Positions 37,180 through 49,842 of a DNA stretch of 64,000 bases are shown piece after piece. The position numbers were made by a program, and so were the translations under genes. Source of the DNA: Emydura subglobosa (taxonomy: Eukaryota; Chordata; Testudines; Chelidae). The notes beneath the pieces are model-generated. The model ran no database searches, had not been told where the DNA came from, and saw nothing but the letters and a program-made list of their open reading frames with translations. Positions within the stretch are counted from its first letter, which is position 1, and every line of letters starts with the position of its first letter. The stretch is from NCBI GenBank assembly GCA_007922225.1, contig ML680086.1, forward strand, positions 10,888,540 through 10,952,539. The letters run 5' to 3'.

Positions 37180-40100
37180 AATGTGAGAAAAATGCTTCAA
37201 ACATCAAAGATCTTGCTGGTCATGAGGAAGATGGACAACTATGGACTTGAATTCCTGGGCATCAGTGAGAGCAGACTGACAGGTGAGGATAAGAAGCGCT
37301 TCAAGCAAGAGAAGAAACGTCTCCTCTATTCAAGTCATAGTGACAATATTGCCTCTAAGGGAGTGGCACTCACAATGACAGATTGTGCGGCAAAATTACC
37401 TATGAACTGGAAACCTATCAGCCAACCACTATATGCGCCACATTCCAAACCAGCATCCTAACAATGTCAACCATACACTGATACGTGCTGACACAGGAAC
37501 ACAGTGATGAGGCTAAAGAGAAGTTCTATACCCGCCTACAAAATGTGATTGATAGAATACCAAACCAGGACTGACTCCTGGTAATAGGTGACTAACGCTG
37601 AAGTAGAATGTGATAACCACAGAAGGGAAAGAGCAACGGGGAAGTTCTGGTTGGGGATCATTAACCAAAATGGCAAGAGTCTCACTGAATTGTGCTTGGC
37701 GTCAGATCTCACTCTTGCAAGCACCCTGTTCCCTCAAAGACATACATAAAGAAACATGGAATTCACCAGATGGCAAAACAAAAAACACCAGACTGATCAC
37801 ATCTGCATCAGCTCCAGACACAAGTCATCTGTCCAAGATGCAAAGCCTTCAGCAGCAGATGTCAACAGTGGCCAGAATCTTTGCATTGCCAAAATGAAAT
37901 TAAAACAGATCAATTTGAAACAGAAAGCAGCCAAGAAAATCAACTGTACAGCACTGAAAACAAAAGAGTAATGTGAGAAATTCCACCTTGAACAAACGAA
38001 CTGAGCTGAGGCACTGCCAGAGGTGGAAGAAGGTGGGACACCGACTGGACCTGAAGAAAAATGGGCAGTGCTCGGAGACAATGCGATTCAAGCTGCAGCA
38101 CTCACAGTTGGATATCAACATAAACAGAGGAAGAACTGGATAAGCCAAGAGATGTGGTGTCTTATTGAGGAGAGACAAGCACTGAAAGGAAAACTCTTGA
38201 ATGCTCAGACCAATGAAATATTGGAAAATGCAAAGGAAGAGTACAAGAAAACAGACAAAAGCAGTGAAAAGCAAGGAAAAACAGAGATATGTTGAAGACC
38301 CAGCAGCTGAAGCTGTTGCTATTATAGAAAATCACAGAGCTGTTTACCAAAGGACTAAACTTCTCATGTGGAAATCATAGGTACTGAAACTAGGGATCCT
38401 GGGGGTGCTGCTACACCCCCTGGCTTGAAGTGGTTTCCATCATATGCAGGGTTCACAGTTTGGTTCAGTGGCTCTCAGCACCTCCACTATAAACATTTTT
38501 CCAGCACCTCTGGTGGAAACTTCAAAACAGGAAATGGGCCAACAAAAAGTAAAGATGGAAAAATGCTAACAACTGAGGTAGAACAGAACAACAGATGGGG
38601 AGAGCATTTCAAAGAAGTCCTCAATTGACTGAGTCCTACCTCAGCACCAGAGTTTGATGAAACACGTGAACCTGATTAACTTGATATCAACATCGCTCGA
38701 ACAGAGATGTCGGAAGTACAGGCTGCTGTCAAGAAGCTGAAAAAAAGAAAAATGGCAAGAGATGATCAAATCACAGCAGAAATGCTAAAAGTATTTGACA
38801 CTACCATCCTAATGAAACTGGCAGAGCTATTCAATAAAGCCTGGGTAAAAGAGACTCATCATCTAACCAGTGGAAATATGGAATAATTATCAGAATACCC
38901 CAAAAGGGTGATCTTAGTGACTGTAACAACTGGAGATGTATCACACTAGTCTCTGTTGTAGTGAAAGTCTTCTGTAGTGTAACCAGGATAAGAGAAGCAG
39001 TGGATGCAAAGCCTAGGGAAGAACAGGCTGGATTCAGGCCCAAGAAATCCTGCATAGATCAGATATTCACACCTAAGACCTTCATAGAAGAATTTATAGA
39101 ATAGCAGGCTCCCCTTATGATCAATTTTATAGATTTTCAAAAGGGATTTGATAACCTGCATAAGCATACATTGTGGAGTAGTCAGTCTTATGGAATTCCA
39201 GCTGAAGTCTTCATCATCATCAAGCCTATGTACAGCAACGCAAAGTGAATTGTAAGAGTGAACAACAAGACATCAAAGAGATTCAATGAGGACATTGGCA
39301 TGAAACAAGGATGCATTTTATCTCCACTGTTGATTGACACTGCCACAGACTGAATAATGAAGACGTGTATTAGCAACGCGAATACTGGAATAGTATGGGT
39401 AGACAGCAAATGCCTAGAAGACCTAGACTTTGCTTGATATCGTGCTATTGAGCAACACCCGCAAAAAGCTACAAACAAAAACACCTTGGCAAACACAACA
39501 GACCAAAAAGGCCTTGAAATCAGTTACACCAAAACAAACATCCCTGAAACCCAGATGTCAAGAATAGCATGACATTAGAAAGCTAAAACATCAAAAAAGT
39601 AGAACAGTTCATTTACCTGGACAGCACCATATTAGCCAACAGAGACCTCAAGGATAGGAAAGGCATATATAGCATTCACTAAACTCAACTGTGGAAATCA
39701 AAGATATACAGTAACAAAACAAAACTGAGAATTTTCAATTCCAGTGTAACCTCAGTGCTAACATACGACTGCAAGAACTGGACATCTATTTAAATGCTAT
39801 ATAGAAAACTAGATGCCTTTGAAAATAAGATGCCACCTATGGAAGATTCTGGGCATTGGAGTGAGACTTTATCACCAACAAAAAGATCTGAGAAATCACC
39901 AACCAGCAGCTCATTTCCAATAAGAAGGAAGCACTGGATGTATGAGAGACATGCAGTCTGGATGCCAACACACAGACTCTCACATGAATCTGTCAAATGA
40001 AAACCAACTGGAGTGAGGAAATGAGGGCACCCAAGAAAAACCATAAAAACCTTCAGAAGGGAGGGCAGAACAGTGGAACTCAACCCCGTAAAGCAGATGG

Positions 40101-40195
40101 AAGCAGCAGCTAGTGACAGAGGGGGTAGAAAAAAACAGTTTCCACTCTGTGTATCAAGACTGGCAGGAGAAGGATATAATAATAATAATTGCTGT
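37180..40195 (+). mobile_element. RTE-clade LINE, near full-length but decayed
   Basis: About 3 kb on the plus strand with domains in RTE order. The apurinic endonuclease (37183-37920) contains 'L-G-I-S-E-S-R' and, further on, 'H-K-E-T-W-N-S-P-D-G-K-T-K-N'. The linker is at 37980-38640. In the reverse transcriptase (38700-39500), 'Q-A-G-F-R-P-K-K-S-C' is near 39028, 'F-I-D-F-Q-K-G-F-D' near 39124 and 'K-Q-G-C-I-L-S-P-L' near 39307; the catalytic box is interrupted near 39430. The C-terminal region is at 39560-40160. The copy ends in an (aat)n run (40176-40192), as RTE tails do. Many stops and frameshifts make it inactive. A MITE is inserted at 38376-38512. Confidence 0.85.
38376..38512. mobile_element. 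hAT-like MITE inside the RTE LINE, 137 bp
   Basis: Ends are CATAGGTACTGAAA (left) and CAGAGGTGCTGGAAA (reverse complement of the right end). Flanking 8-bp repeats are GTGGAAAT (38368-38375) and GTGGAAAC (38513-38520). Removing it rejoins the RTE linker frame just before 'K-D-G-K-M-L-T'. Confidence 0.8.
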
Positions 40196-40199
40196 AATT

Positions 40200-43100
40200 C
40201 CTGCAAATTGGACATTTACATACACACAGTGCTACAGAGACGCTTAACTGGCTATTTGCACATGCAAATATCTGATGTGTGGGTGGGACAAACAGCATGC
40301 TATATGATTAGCTCTGCCAACAGGTTTACGCAAAACCCAAACCATCCCAGGTCACTCATTACAGAGCTGGGACGACCACCCACATTTTTTAATTGATTCC
40401 TCTTGGATTCCGATGGTTTGGATTATTTAAAAAAAAAAAAAAGCCTGGATCTGAACTAACCATAGTTTGTGTTTGGTTCTGCTAAAATCCAAAACCAAGC
40501 CCCCTTTTAGCCCGTGTCCACTGAATACAGACCACTGCCAGCATTCCACATTCCTCACTCTACACTCATTACTGGCAAATCATATTTGTACAGCACGACT
40601 GCCATACGCATCTTAGCATGTTGCTGTGGTTAGCAGAGTGACTGTCAGGCAGTAATCTGCTGCAGCGTTTTCTTAGCACTTATGTCTTTAAACAATCTTG
40701 TACCTGTCTCAAGTGTAATGAATGTTGCATGAATTACTGTATGGAACAATGTGGCATTAATATGGATACTGTGCGCGTTCTGGAAGTGGCAGTGTGGCAT
40801 TGTATGGCTGAATATCTTGCTCCCTCCTACAGCAACAATACACATGATTTCAAACAGTGACTTTGTCCAAATGGCACAAAGTGTGAGACAGACTGTCCTC
40901 AGCCTTAGCTTAGGTGCATGGCCATAAGGTGGGAAGGTGGTAAAGTGCCACCCTACTCCATACGTACTTTGCACAAAGACAAGGGACGACCACAGTTTCT
41001 GTGTTCTGGGAAGAGCAAGGAAGGTGGTGATTCACTTGTAGTGATGCAAACTGCCTACATAATGTAGGTGGAGGCAGATCCATAGCACCTTCCCATGAAA
41101 CAGTCTGTGGAAGGTGGTGCAGCTTGTGTGGCCTGAGTGTGGCCCTAACTCCCATTGTGACTCCACAGTGTCCCCACCCCCACCCCACCATACAAGCTTG
41201 TGCCTGAGTTTATCTCTGAGAGTCTGAGTCATATCTGGTTGATTCACTGACCCCACCAAAAAGTTGTGCAATTGTCAGCATTGCAGAGCCAATATAGCTG
41301 CAGAAGGGAGAGCTGTGTTCATTTATGTCTCATGCATCACCACCTAGAATGGCAAGCTACTGAGCAATTCCTGAATCTTTATTGCCAGTGATGAAATACG
41401 GAGTGGAATGAACACAGCTTTGTTTTCAGAAAATAGCCACAGCCTGAAACGATGGCTGCAATAAAAAAAGAAATCTTGTTGTGACTTATAAATTGAGCAA
41501 ACTGAACCTGAAAAGTCATTGACAGAGGGTCGACATGGAATATCTAAGTAGTATTGTGTCAGTCCAAAATTAGCAAGACAAAATCCACAAACTCCCAAAT
41601 TTGGTCCTGGAAAATGTTTTCTCATGTTTCTTTGGCTCCTTGTTCTCTATTGAGTACAACAATAAGCTGGAAAAATTAGTCAATGTTGAGAAAAAGGTGA
41701 GAAACTAAAAAGGAAAGCTTGTTAATGATGCCGTAACTGATCTCATCTGAGCACTCCATCTCCTTCAAAAATAGTATTCCCATTGATTGCTGAAGTGCTG
41801 CTTTTCACACTCATGACCTGAAAACATCATTCACTTTTTGGACCACCAGGTTGCAGTAACAAGCCAACATTGTCTCCCATATTATCTCGGATTGAGTTAT
41901 GAAGCCTTCTATTCAGAGGAAGAATGGCCCAGAATATTGAACTATACAGCTTAAAGTTAAAGTGAACTCTGTATTTAAGAAGTGAAACACAGCGACTGCA
42001 TGAAATAATTCTAAAAAGCCCTAGTTTCTATGCTGGAGAAAAACTGATCAGATAGGATTGATTGCAGCTGGGAAAGTCTCCACCTTTGGATGCATTAGCT
42101 GTCTCAGACACTGGAGATAGTCAGTGACAAATCTGACAAAGCAGTTCCCTTATGTGAAACAGCTCCTAGGAGATTCAACTTTGGTAAGAGTCAGTGGGGA
42201 GATGGAAGAGAGTCAGAGTAGCATGATATTGGCAATTTGCACTGGCCTCACCTTTTGACAGAGGTAACACTGTGGGGCCCCTGAGTCTTCCACAGAGGTG
42301 AGAACAGATAATATTGCTATACAAAGGATGGTTCACGGGGCAAATTCACTCAGGCTTTATAGAGAGCACGGAACATAATTCTAAGCCAGTGGCACAGTGG
42401 CATGCAGTACATACCGATTAACTATCTGAATGACACATTGAAGCCAGGGGTCAGAATTAAATTCTGATCTTCAGATGGAGGTTGTACCAGATGTTAAAGA
42501 AGCCGCTTTGCTAGATCCAATCACGTGCATTTTCTTTTTATTGTCCACAGTTCCTTGTGTCATATCATTTCCGTGGAACAAATAGTAGTTAATTGTACTT
42601 CTTGCCCTCACACACCCATGAATATAAAAGCCTAGCTTGTGGGGTTTTTTTAAACTTAAAACTCTTTGACACATTTTGATTCAGCATCTGGCTTTTGACA
42701 ATCACTTGGAGGGAAATAGACACAGTTTGAAAGCAGGTGTTTTGTACAACAAAGCCAAAGTCTATTCTCTGTGTCTCACGTGTTCTATTGACACCCTTGC
42801 CTGGCAGCACCACCACATAGACCAAATCCCTTGTGACGGTCCACAAAAAGGAATTCAATGAACGGCAGCTATCTTATTCAAACTCACAAAAACAAACACA
42901 GCATTACACAACAGAAGGCAGGAAAGCTCATGATCTGATTTTGCAGCAATTTGCCACACTTGTTTTGTATCCAGCTGTTAATTATGTTCTTTTTATCATA
43001 ACAATCATGGCTAATGGTAACAGAGCAGACACGAATGTGGATTGAACCCAGCTTGCCACAGTGTGTGAAGCTGAAACAATACCATGCTATTGCCACTCCC

Positions 43101-44799
43101 TCTGCTGAAGCTGCTTTTTGACTCTATTCAGAAAGTTTCTTCAAATTAAACTCCTACTAGAATCACTGAGTTTCCAGAGGGAGATGTTACAGTTCAGTGG
43201 GCAAAAGTGATTTCTTATTCAAGATTCCAGGTGTGGAAAGAAATCTTGTCGTTTCAAAATTGTGAGTGATTAATGGGATTATAGAACAACTTGGTTTAAC
43301 GTGAGTGGCAAATACGCCATTGAAAGGTTTACACATCCAGATGTGGCATATGGCCAAATTTTTGCCCTGCCTTAACTGCGACACTATTATTGCAGCTGAA
43401 ATTTTGCAGGCATAAATAACTGAGGGTGTAATTTGCACCCACAATTATTTGCAGGGTCTGTTAAGATTATAATCAAATACCTGCCTGATTTGTGGAGCAT
43501 TTGGGTACTTAGAACTGTAAATAACATATTACGCCTCCAAACAATTCTAGGAACAAAGGTGAACCTGTAATTATTGGTATTTGAAAAATGGTGTCTGCAA
43601 AATACAGGCCAGTGTTTGAAAATCTGGCCCAAAGTTCTTTGTCCTGAAACAAGAAAGCATATGGATATTCACCTGAAGTTCCAAATTCTGCTCTTGGAGC
43701 TGTGCACAGCAGAGGACAGTCCAGCACACTTTATATTTATTGGACGCTTTTTTCTACACTCAGCACTTAAATTGCACCCAGAGACCACACATGCACCTGC
43801 TGTGCCAATAAAATGTATGCATCTAAGAGGCAACTGCATGCTCAAAGGGGAACTTGCATTAAGATTACCTGCTGTGCATGAAGTGTATTTCATACGTGCA
43901 GAATGGTCCTAACGTGTATTTGAAGAAAGACCTTTTGAATATTTGGACTTAAAAGTCCAGATTCATTAAATGAGTAAGCACCACCTGCAGCCCATATATT
44001 TCTTCCTATAACTTAAAAGTTGAAGAATAATCCTGGTGACACAGTGACATGCATTAATACTGTACAGTCAAGTCAGACCCTTCAGGTCCCTGAACTGGCT
44101 TGTAAAGTTAGAGTGCACAGAGTATATGAAGCCTTCCAGCTGCAGGATTCCAGAAAAAACACAAACCACATTGCTGCATTAATTCAGCACGCCAGGTGAC
44201 ACCTACATTTCCATTCATATTATCTAGTTATGGCATATTATTTTGTACTTGAGCAAATAAAGCTTTTCCTTCCCTGGGGACCCATTCACAAGCAATCAAC
44301 TATCATGCAAGGGGTAACTAACTAGACACAGACAAACATGCATATATTTCACTCTTTTCTTTATAAAGGCAAATGCAATACTGAATTACTTGAATAATGC
44401 TGGAAGGAGAAGATATCAGCTGGTAATAAAGCCAAGGTGAGGAAACAGCACATTAAAGAGTTTTGCTGCTCATAAATTATGCTACAGATACCATGCAACA
44501 GGAATGGTGATAAATGCTGGCAGTAATACTGTAACGTTATAAATGCTCATTAGCCTTTCTGGTCTATTAAATCATGTTCAATACTTTGTGTGAATGTGGG
44601 TGTGTCTTCGTTGTGATGGGGAAGACACTCTGGGGGGTACTTGAAGTAGCATCTAAAGCCTAAGTAGATAGTTTACCTTTGCAATACGATCTGAGAGACA
44701 GTATTGCTTTGCTCTTTCAGAGGCAATACTTGCATGAATCTATTAATGAAAGAGATGACTGGATAGAGCACTGGTAAATGTATTAAGAATGCACTGGGC
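40200..44799. other. Intronic, mostly unrecognised
   Basis: About 4.6 kb with an A-run at 40430-40442 and no exon that I can support. Open frames up to 112 codons (43574-43912, 40645-40974 and others) lack known domains, and overlapping frames on both strands are equally long. Confidence 0.45.
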
Positions 44800-44978
44800 C
44801 AGTGGTTTTTAATCTGGGGTCTGCTATGTCTAAGAGGTGTGCAAAAGGTCGTCATTACCACAGAACAATGGTTTTCAATCTATAGTTCATAGACTATGTC
44901 TATGATTTCCAAAGGGATCCATGCCACCATTAAAATTTTTTTAGGGGTCCACAAATGAAAAAAGGCTGAAAACTACTG
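44800..44978. mobile_element. hAT-like MITE with partial second copy
   Basis: The ends caatggttttcaatc (44866) and ...gctgaaaactactg (to 44978) are inverted. A related start, cagtggtttttaatc, lies at 44800. Internal 'gggatccatgccacc' and 'aggggtccacaaatg' fit a known vertebrate non-autonomous hAT layout. No clear 8-bp duplication is found, so boundaries are uncertain. Confidence 0.5.
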
Positions 44979-45729
44979 TATTAGACAATGGCAGAATACA
45001 GAGAAAATGCTAATAAGCAGGAAGATAAACAAGATAGCCTTTTAAATCTCTTGTTCCTACGATATGAGTAATATTTCAGCATGGGAAGTGTAGTACTTGG
45101 AAACTGGGAACAGTAAGGTATATTTTGTACCCCTGTTGACTCCATCCTAATCCTCTTTTCCCAACACAGGATAAATATTTCTAGCCATGTAGGCTGGGTT
45201 TTCAAAAGGCTGCAGAGGAGTTAGGCACTCAATTCCCATTGAAAGGCTGAGGCACCACTTAAATTTCACTTCAGCTAAAAATCCCAGCTGTAACTGCTGA
45301 ACTAGGATATAGCCAGATTCAAGAATAGAGGCTAATCCTCCTTCGTAGCTTTTTGTATTTCTCTCGTTTCACAAGCCCTTCCCCAGTAATGACAAGAATT
45401 TGGATGCAAAAATAATCTGGAAGAACTAGAGGACAATAGCCCATTCCCTGGAGTTAGTGCAACTAAAAGGAAAAGAATGCACCCTGGAAAGGAGAGTATT
45501 GCAGTAAAATATAACCAGTCCCCTTTGTTCAAGATATTTCAGTAAAACAGATCTCCAGAGATCCCAGATGCACCATGTACAGCATAATGTTCCCTTCCAG
45601 TTTTCAATGGAACAATGCACCATAGGCCCAGTCAGAGGACCAGAAATGAAGTGTGTGCATTTTTAGGAAGTGGCGGGACAGAGGTGGCCACCTGTACACA
45701 AATCCAGTCTCAGTTCTTACTGCACTTAC
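44979..45729. other. Intronic, unrecognised
   Basis: No supported feature. The minus-strand frame that runs to 45604 is read-through of the FN3 exon past its donor site. Confidence 0.5.
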
Positions 45730-46003
45730 TCCGTTCGCTTTGCTAAGAGCCTGGAAGTAGATGCTGTAGCTTTTCAATGGTGAGAGTGGAGCATTCCAAT
45801 AGCCATTGTAGGTCTTGTTGTCGCCCACCGTAAAGGGCTGCATGACGGGCAGGTTGATGGGTTTCAGCTCGGCCGCAAAGTAATGGGGTGAGTCAAGGTT
45901 GGAAGCATTCTTGTAGCTCACAGGGACAGAGAAGCATTCAATGATGTCTGCAGCCCTCCGTGCTTTCTGCAGCCTCTCTTCTTTGACAACAAGCTGATAG
46001 ACA
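45730..46003 (-). CDS. PTPRT: PTPRT exon for membrane-proximal FN3 region, 274 bp
   Basis: Encodes 91 full codons of the fourth fibronectin-III region and the proteolytically processed stalk zone of receptor phosphatase rho. Minus-strand splice sites are ...CCCTCCTAG before and GGA|GTAAGT after. It opens with one base (T) that finishes the previous codon and ends in phase 0. It begins [16 protein letters not shown] and ends [10 protein letters not shown]. Two N-glycosylation sequons are present, N-A-S (exon residue 32) and N-K-T (residue 62). The sequence matches mammalian PTPRT from memory with a few conservative changes. I see no stop or indel. The preceding exon, expected to end G-A-P-V-S, was not found in 46004-64000, so it probably lies beyond the window. 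Confidence 0.96.
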
Positions 46004-47884
46004 CTAGGAGGGAGAGGAACGGGGAGGGAGGGAGAGAGATGAGGACAAGGTTAGAATACTAGAACCTCACCAACAAGGAAAGAAAAAAAGCAAAGATAAA
46101 GTGATAGTTGGATTGGAAAATTTAGCACTGAAAACAAATGCCTTTCAATGGGTCCCCTTCACAGTTATAGACCCTTCTCCCCACTAATGGCTGTATTCCA
46201 TTGGTGCTCTGTAGACCAGATTCTGATCATTTGGTCTGTAGCGACTTCACTGAATTCAGTGGATTTACTCAATATATGCCCTGGTGAAAATGAGAACAGA
46301 TTTCAGTCTTATGTATGTTGTTTGTAAAGCATTCTGGGATTCTCTTAGGACAGAAAGTGCCACAAATATGTAACATTAGCTCATGAAATAGTACATGTAA
46401 TGTGGAAATTAATATGAAGAACGAATTGCAGTAATTACAAATACAGGCTCCAGTAACAAAGGTGCAGAGATGTGTTAGGAGAATTGACAAGATAGAACTG
46501 TGTTGTAGGAGGTACCCATGGCTTTCATCCCACCATGCACCAAATGAGATGGTGGAGGTTGAAAGTGGTGATAGACAGTGCTGCTGATGAATGCTTTTTT
46601 AAACAATTTATGCTAAGGATGTATGAACTAATTTGAATAAAATAAGAGATTCATAACTGGGCGTAATATGCACTTGTGCAAATATATATATTTGCTACCA
46701 CCTCTGTCCTTTCGGGTTCTTTCCTGGAGCAGAACTAGTGAAGCACTAGCAGAAAGGATGCTTTCACATTACTTCCTCCAGGCAGAGTCTTCTCCTAGCC
46801 ACCCCCAATTGCTAGAAATTGGCATTCACATTGAAGCAGGTACATTTCTATTCCTTCAACACTGTTTGAAAATTAAAACAATTCTGGATTTTTTTAAATC
46901 TATGTAAAAGTCTAATCCCAATTTGTATCCCATTAAATTCTTGATCTCAGTGATATATTGTAGTAAAGTCTTGATGTTTCTAGCACAATTTTGCAGACCC
47001 AAGTAGGGTTGCACAGTATCCAAATACACTTTGTTTTCTGTCACAGACAAGTTAACTAAGCCTTAAGTTCCGCACTACTACAACGGAGACAGGCATACTG
47101 ACTGCTTAACACTATTCACCCATTTGACAAAGAGATACCACTGCAGTCATTTCACTTTTTGTCAGGGTATTCACATATGCTGCCCTTACCTGTCTACTTG
47201 AGGCTAGTTCTTTGTCTAGTTAGACAGGGGAGATCGATGCAAAGATTGGAACCAGCCAGCAGTGCATCATTCTAGCTGCTTTCACAGGCTCATTGTTGCA
47301 GAAATTTTGTTCAGAAAAACTTTTAACACACTCAACATCTCATCAGCAGTTCTACAGAAAACACAGGCAGAGCAGCAACCACAGCAAGCCAGAGAGACCA
47401 AACAGCTAACCCGCACGTTTGGTTTAATCACCATCTAATTTCTGGGGATACCCAGGATGCTCCCATGAGAAAGAGAACAGTCAGACCAATGCCCTGGGGT
47501 AACAATGTCCCCTGCTGGCTTGGTCCTTTTCCTTCAGTTCTTTTGGGATGAGTGGAAAGTAATGAGCCAATAGGCTCACTGCAGCACTTTTCATTCCCAA
47601 GGATTCAAAGGCACTTTGCAAATCAAATCGTTTCAACTATTGCTCAAATACAGTCACCGCTGGTATAGAATGACAGGGCGTAAATAGCCATCCTGTATCC
47701 ATATGAAATTGCCATGGGCATTTTAGATTGACAATGTGACCACTCACACTGGAATTTGACCAGCACATCTGGCTTAATACCAAGCACACAGTTATGCCAC
47801 TTCGCTTCATTCAGAAGATGTAGATGACACCTCCAGCTGATTAGTGTCCAGCCAGCAGTGTGGCAAGAAACTGGTCCAGAACAG
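46004..47884. other. Intronic, unrecognised
   Basis: The exon's pyrimidine-rich acceptor tract (46004-46035) adjoins it. Beyond that I see no element or exon. Confidence 0.5.
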
Positions 47885-48120
47885 GTACTGTGGCCTTAGT
47901 GAGAGAACAAAGGACAGGCACTCAGGAGACCTATTTCTTAGAATCTAGACCTGGCTCTGCCACTGACTTCCTGGGTGACCTTGGAAGAGTAAGAGTGCCT
48001 CTCTGTGCCTCAGTTTACCTACCTGTAAAATGCAGATGATAAAACTGACCTGCTTGGTGAAGTGCTGTAAGGTCTACTGATGGAAAGCGTTATATAAGAG
48101 CTAAGTAATGCTATTATTAC
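47885..48120 (+). repeat. MIR-like core SINE
   Basis: 'ctggctctgccactgac', 'gggtgaccttggaagag', 'tctctgtgcctcagtttacc' and 'aaaatgcagatgataaaac' are followed by 'gaaagcgttatataagagc' and 'gctattatta', the full MIR order. It directly precedes the 5S-derived fragment. Confidence 0.85.
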
Positions 48121-48167
48121 AGTGCTGACTCATGGAAAGAACACCACCTGCTGACTCACCAAAAACA

Positions 48168-48256
48168 CTGCAGCACCAGGTGATTCCTTGGAGGTCTCCT
48201 CTATCCAAGTACTGAGCAGGGCCAACCCTTTGCAGCTTGTCAGATCTCACATGTTC
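48168..48256 (-). repeat. 5S rRNA-derived fragment (SINE-like)
   Basis: The plus strand reads 'gcagcaccaggtgattcc', 'ctatccaagtactgagcagg' and 'gccaaccctttgcagctt', the reverse complement of the 3' two-thirds of vertebrate 5S rRNA with many substitutions. The 5' part is missing, so it is not a 5S gene. It may be part of a 5S-derived SINE. The adjacent MIR-like tail suggests a composite element. Confidence 0.7.
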
Positions 48257-48259
48257 ACA

Positions 48260-49217
48260 GCCCACTGTATGAAGACTACAGGATAAGGAAAGAAGGTGTC
48301 TTTCTCCTTGAAAGGGGACTTCAGAGAAGGAAGGAAGCTGAGGAGTCCATAAGGAAATATCTCCTAGGGTTTTTATTGGCTCTTATTCAGGTTACCAGGT
48401 GGACAGTAACACACATCTAATGGGGATGACTAGCTCCTAGCTTCACAATTATTGTTCCAGCCAGTAGCCACCAACACTGTCCATATACCAATCAATCCAG
48501 CCAGTTCACACACACCAGACAGCTTCAGAAGCCCAACAAGCAATGAGAAAGCACTGTTTTCCAAATACCGAAAAGTTGTATTCTCCAAGAAAATCTCCCT
48601 GAGGCTTGTCAGATATGGCACATTAATGAAGGGTCTGACTTTTGCGGTGGGAGCACCTGCCCTACTGTTTAACTGCAAGATATTTCATTAAAAAAGAGGG
48701 CAAAATTGGATTCCTTGATACATTTTACAGGATTTTTTACAGATAAAACCACATTATTTTACTTTAATAGAAGCTATTTAAAGTTTTTGACAGCTCTGAT
48801 CTAAATCGCTGATAAAAGCACCAGCCATTACAGTCGCCAAGCATAAACACGGTGTGCAGAGGGAGAAAATGTGCTCTTATCGTCATCTACAAGGTAATCT
48901 ATTAAACGACGTGTTCTCCATTCGATGAGAACAGATGATAATCGTTCTAAATCAGAGCACTGTTTCCCCACTGCGGTGAGATCACTGGACTCTGGTATTC
49001 TGGCAGGCTTCTTCCTCCCTTGCTCTTGCTTTCCTTTCACACTGTATGCAGAACTGGAGAGACGAGCTGAGGAAGTAGCATTCCGGAAAGATATCCATTC
49101 GTTTGGGCTTGAGTCTGCCTTTGATAAGATGTGTTATGGGCATCAAGTGAAGGGCGATAGCTGCCACACCACACCTGCCATAGCGCATCAGATCATTCGT
49201 CCATCCACTCATGCACC
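48260..49217. other. Intronic, unrecognised
   Basis: Overlapping short frames occur on both strands (for example 48925-49224 and 48982-49311) with no known domain. No exon is supported. Confidence 0.4.
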
Positions 49218-49334
49218 AGTCTAGCTGGGGAAGACCCTGAGTGTCCCAGCTGTTACTGCTTCTCAGAAAGGTAAGTGGCCCCATAAGTTTGGGGTCTGGG
49301 CCCTTTAACACTCAGGGTCTTCCCCAGCTAGACT
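49218..49334. repeat. Perfect 27-bp inverted repeat with 63-nt spacer
   Basis: The arm at 49218-49244 (starts agtctagctgggg) is the exact reverse complement of 49308-49334 (ends ccccagctagact). Identity stops sharply at both ends of each arm. No terminal signs of a transposon are seen just outside it. Confidence 0.9.
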
Positions 49335-49598
49335 CTCCACTGAGGTAAAGGCTCCTATTGCTGTCACATCTTTTGGAGTTGATGGGGAGCCCTGGCCCAT
49401 CCTCCCCAGCAGGCTCCAATCCAGGGCTCAGTGACAGGTAGCTAAGTTCTGCACCTTAGAGCGCTAAGCAGCTGCTTCCCTGGACCACTTCCTACCTAAG
49501 TCCACTTTTCCCCCATGGGGTAAATTAAAGAATGATAAATAAATTTCTGACTTTCACAATCAGTCACCAGTTTCTCCTTTGCAGGCTTTGTTGCCAGG

Positions 49599-49834
49599 GT
49601 CCTAGGGTACGGCATCCCTAGGGTACGGCAAATAGGGACAACCGCCCCAGGCCCCGCGCTTTGGGGGGCCCCACATACTGGCCAGATCCGCTATTGCTGC
49701 TGCTGCCACCAACAGGGAGGAGTGGAGGAGAAGGGGAAGGGCCCGCAGACTCCCCCCCCCCCCACTGCGGGGTACTGCCGCCGACGGGGGCGGGGGATTT
49801 GCCCAAGGCCCCACACCCCCTAGGGGCGGCCCTG
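49599..49834. mobile_element. GC-rich non-autonomous insertion with 8-bp TSD
   Basis: Flanked by the exact 8-bp repeat TTGCCAGG (49591-49598 and 49835-49842). The ends (gtcctaggg at left; cccctaggggcggccctg at right) are partly complementary around CCTAGGG, fitting a hAT family whose left tip is damaged. The interior is strongly GC-rich with a C-run at 49750-49762 and a short direct repeat 'ccctagggtacggca'. Open frames here are compositional. Confidence 0.65.
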
Positions 49835-49842
49835 TTGCCAGG

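Noticed and set aside
44673..45623. Additional PTPRT exon downstream of the FN3 exon
   Set aside because: The minus frame continuing to 45604 is read-through past the GTAAGT donor at 45729. No second acceptor or family match is present.
48168..48256. 5S rRNA gene
   Set aside because: Missing the 5' third and carrying many substitutions, so it is a derived fragment only.
48925..49311. Overlapping 99- and 109-codon frames on opposite strands
   Set aside because: No known domain. The frames end near the inverted repeat and look like chance.
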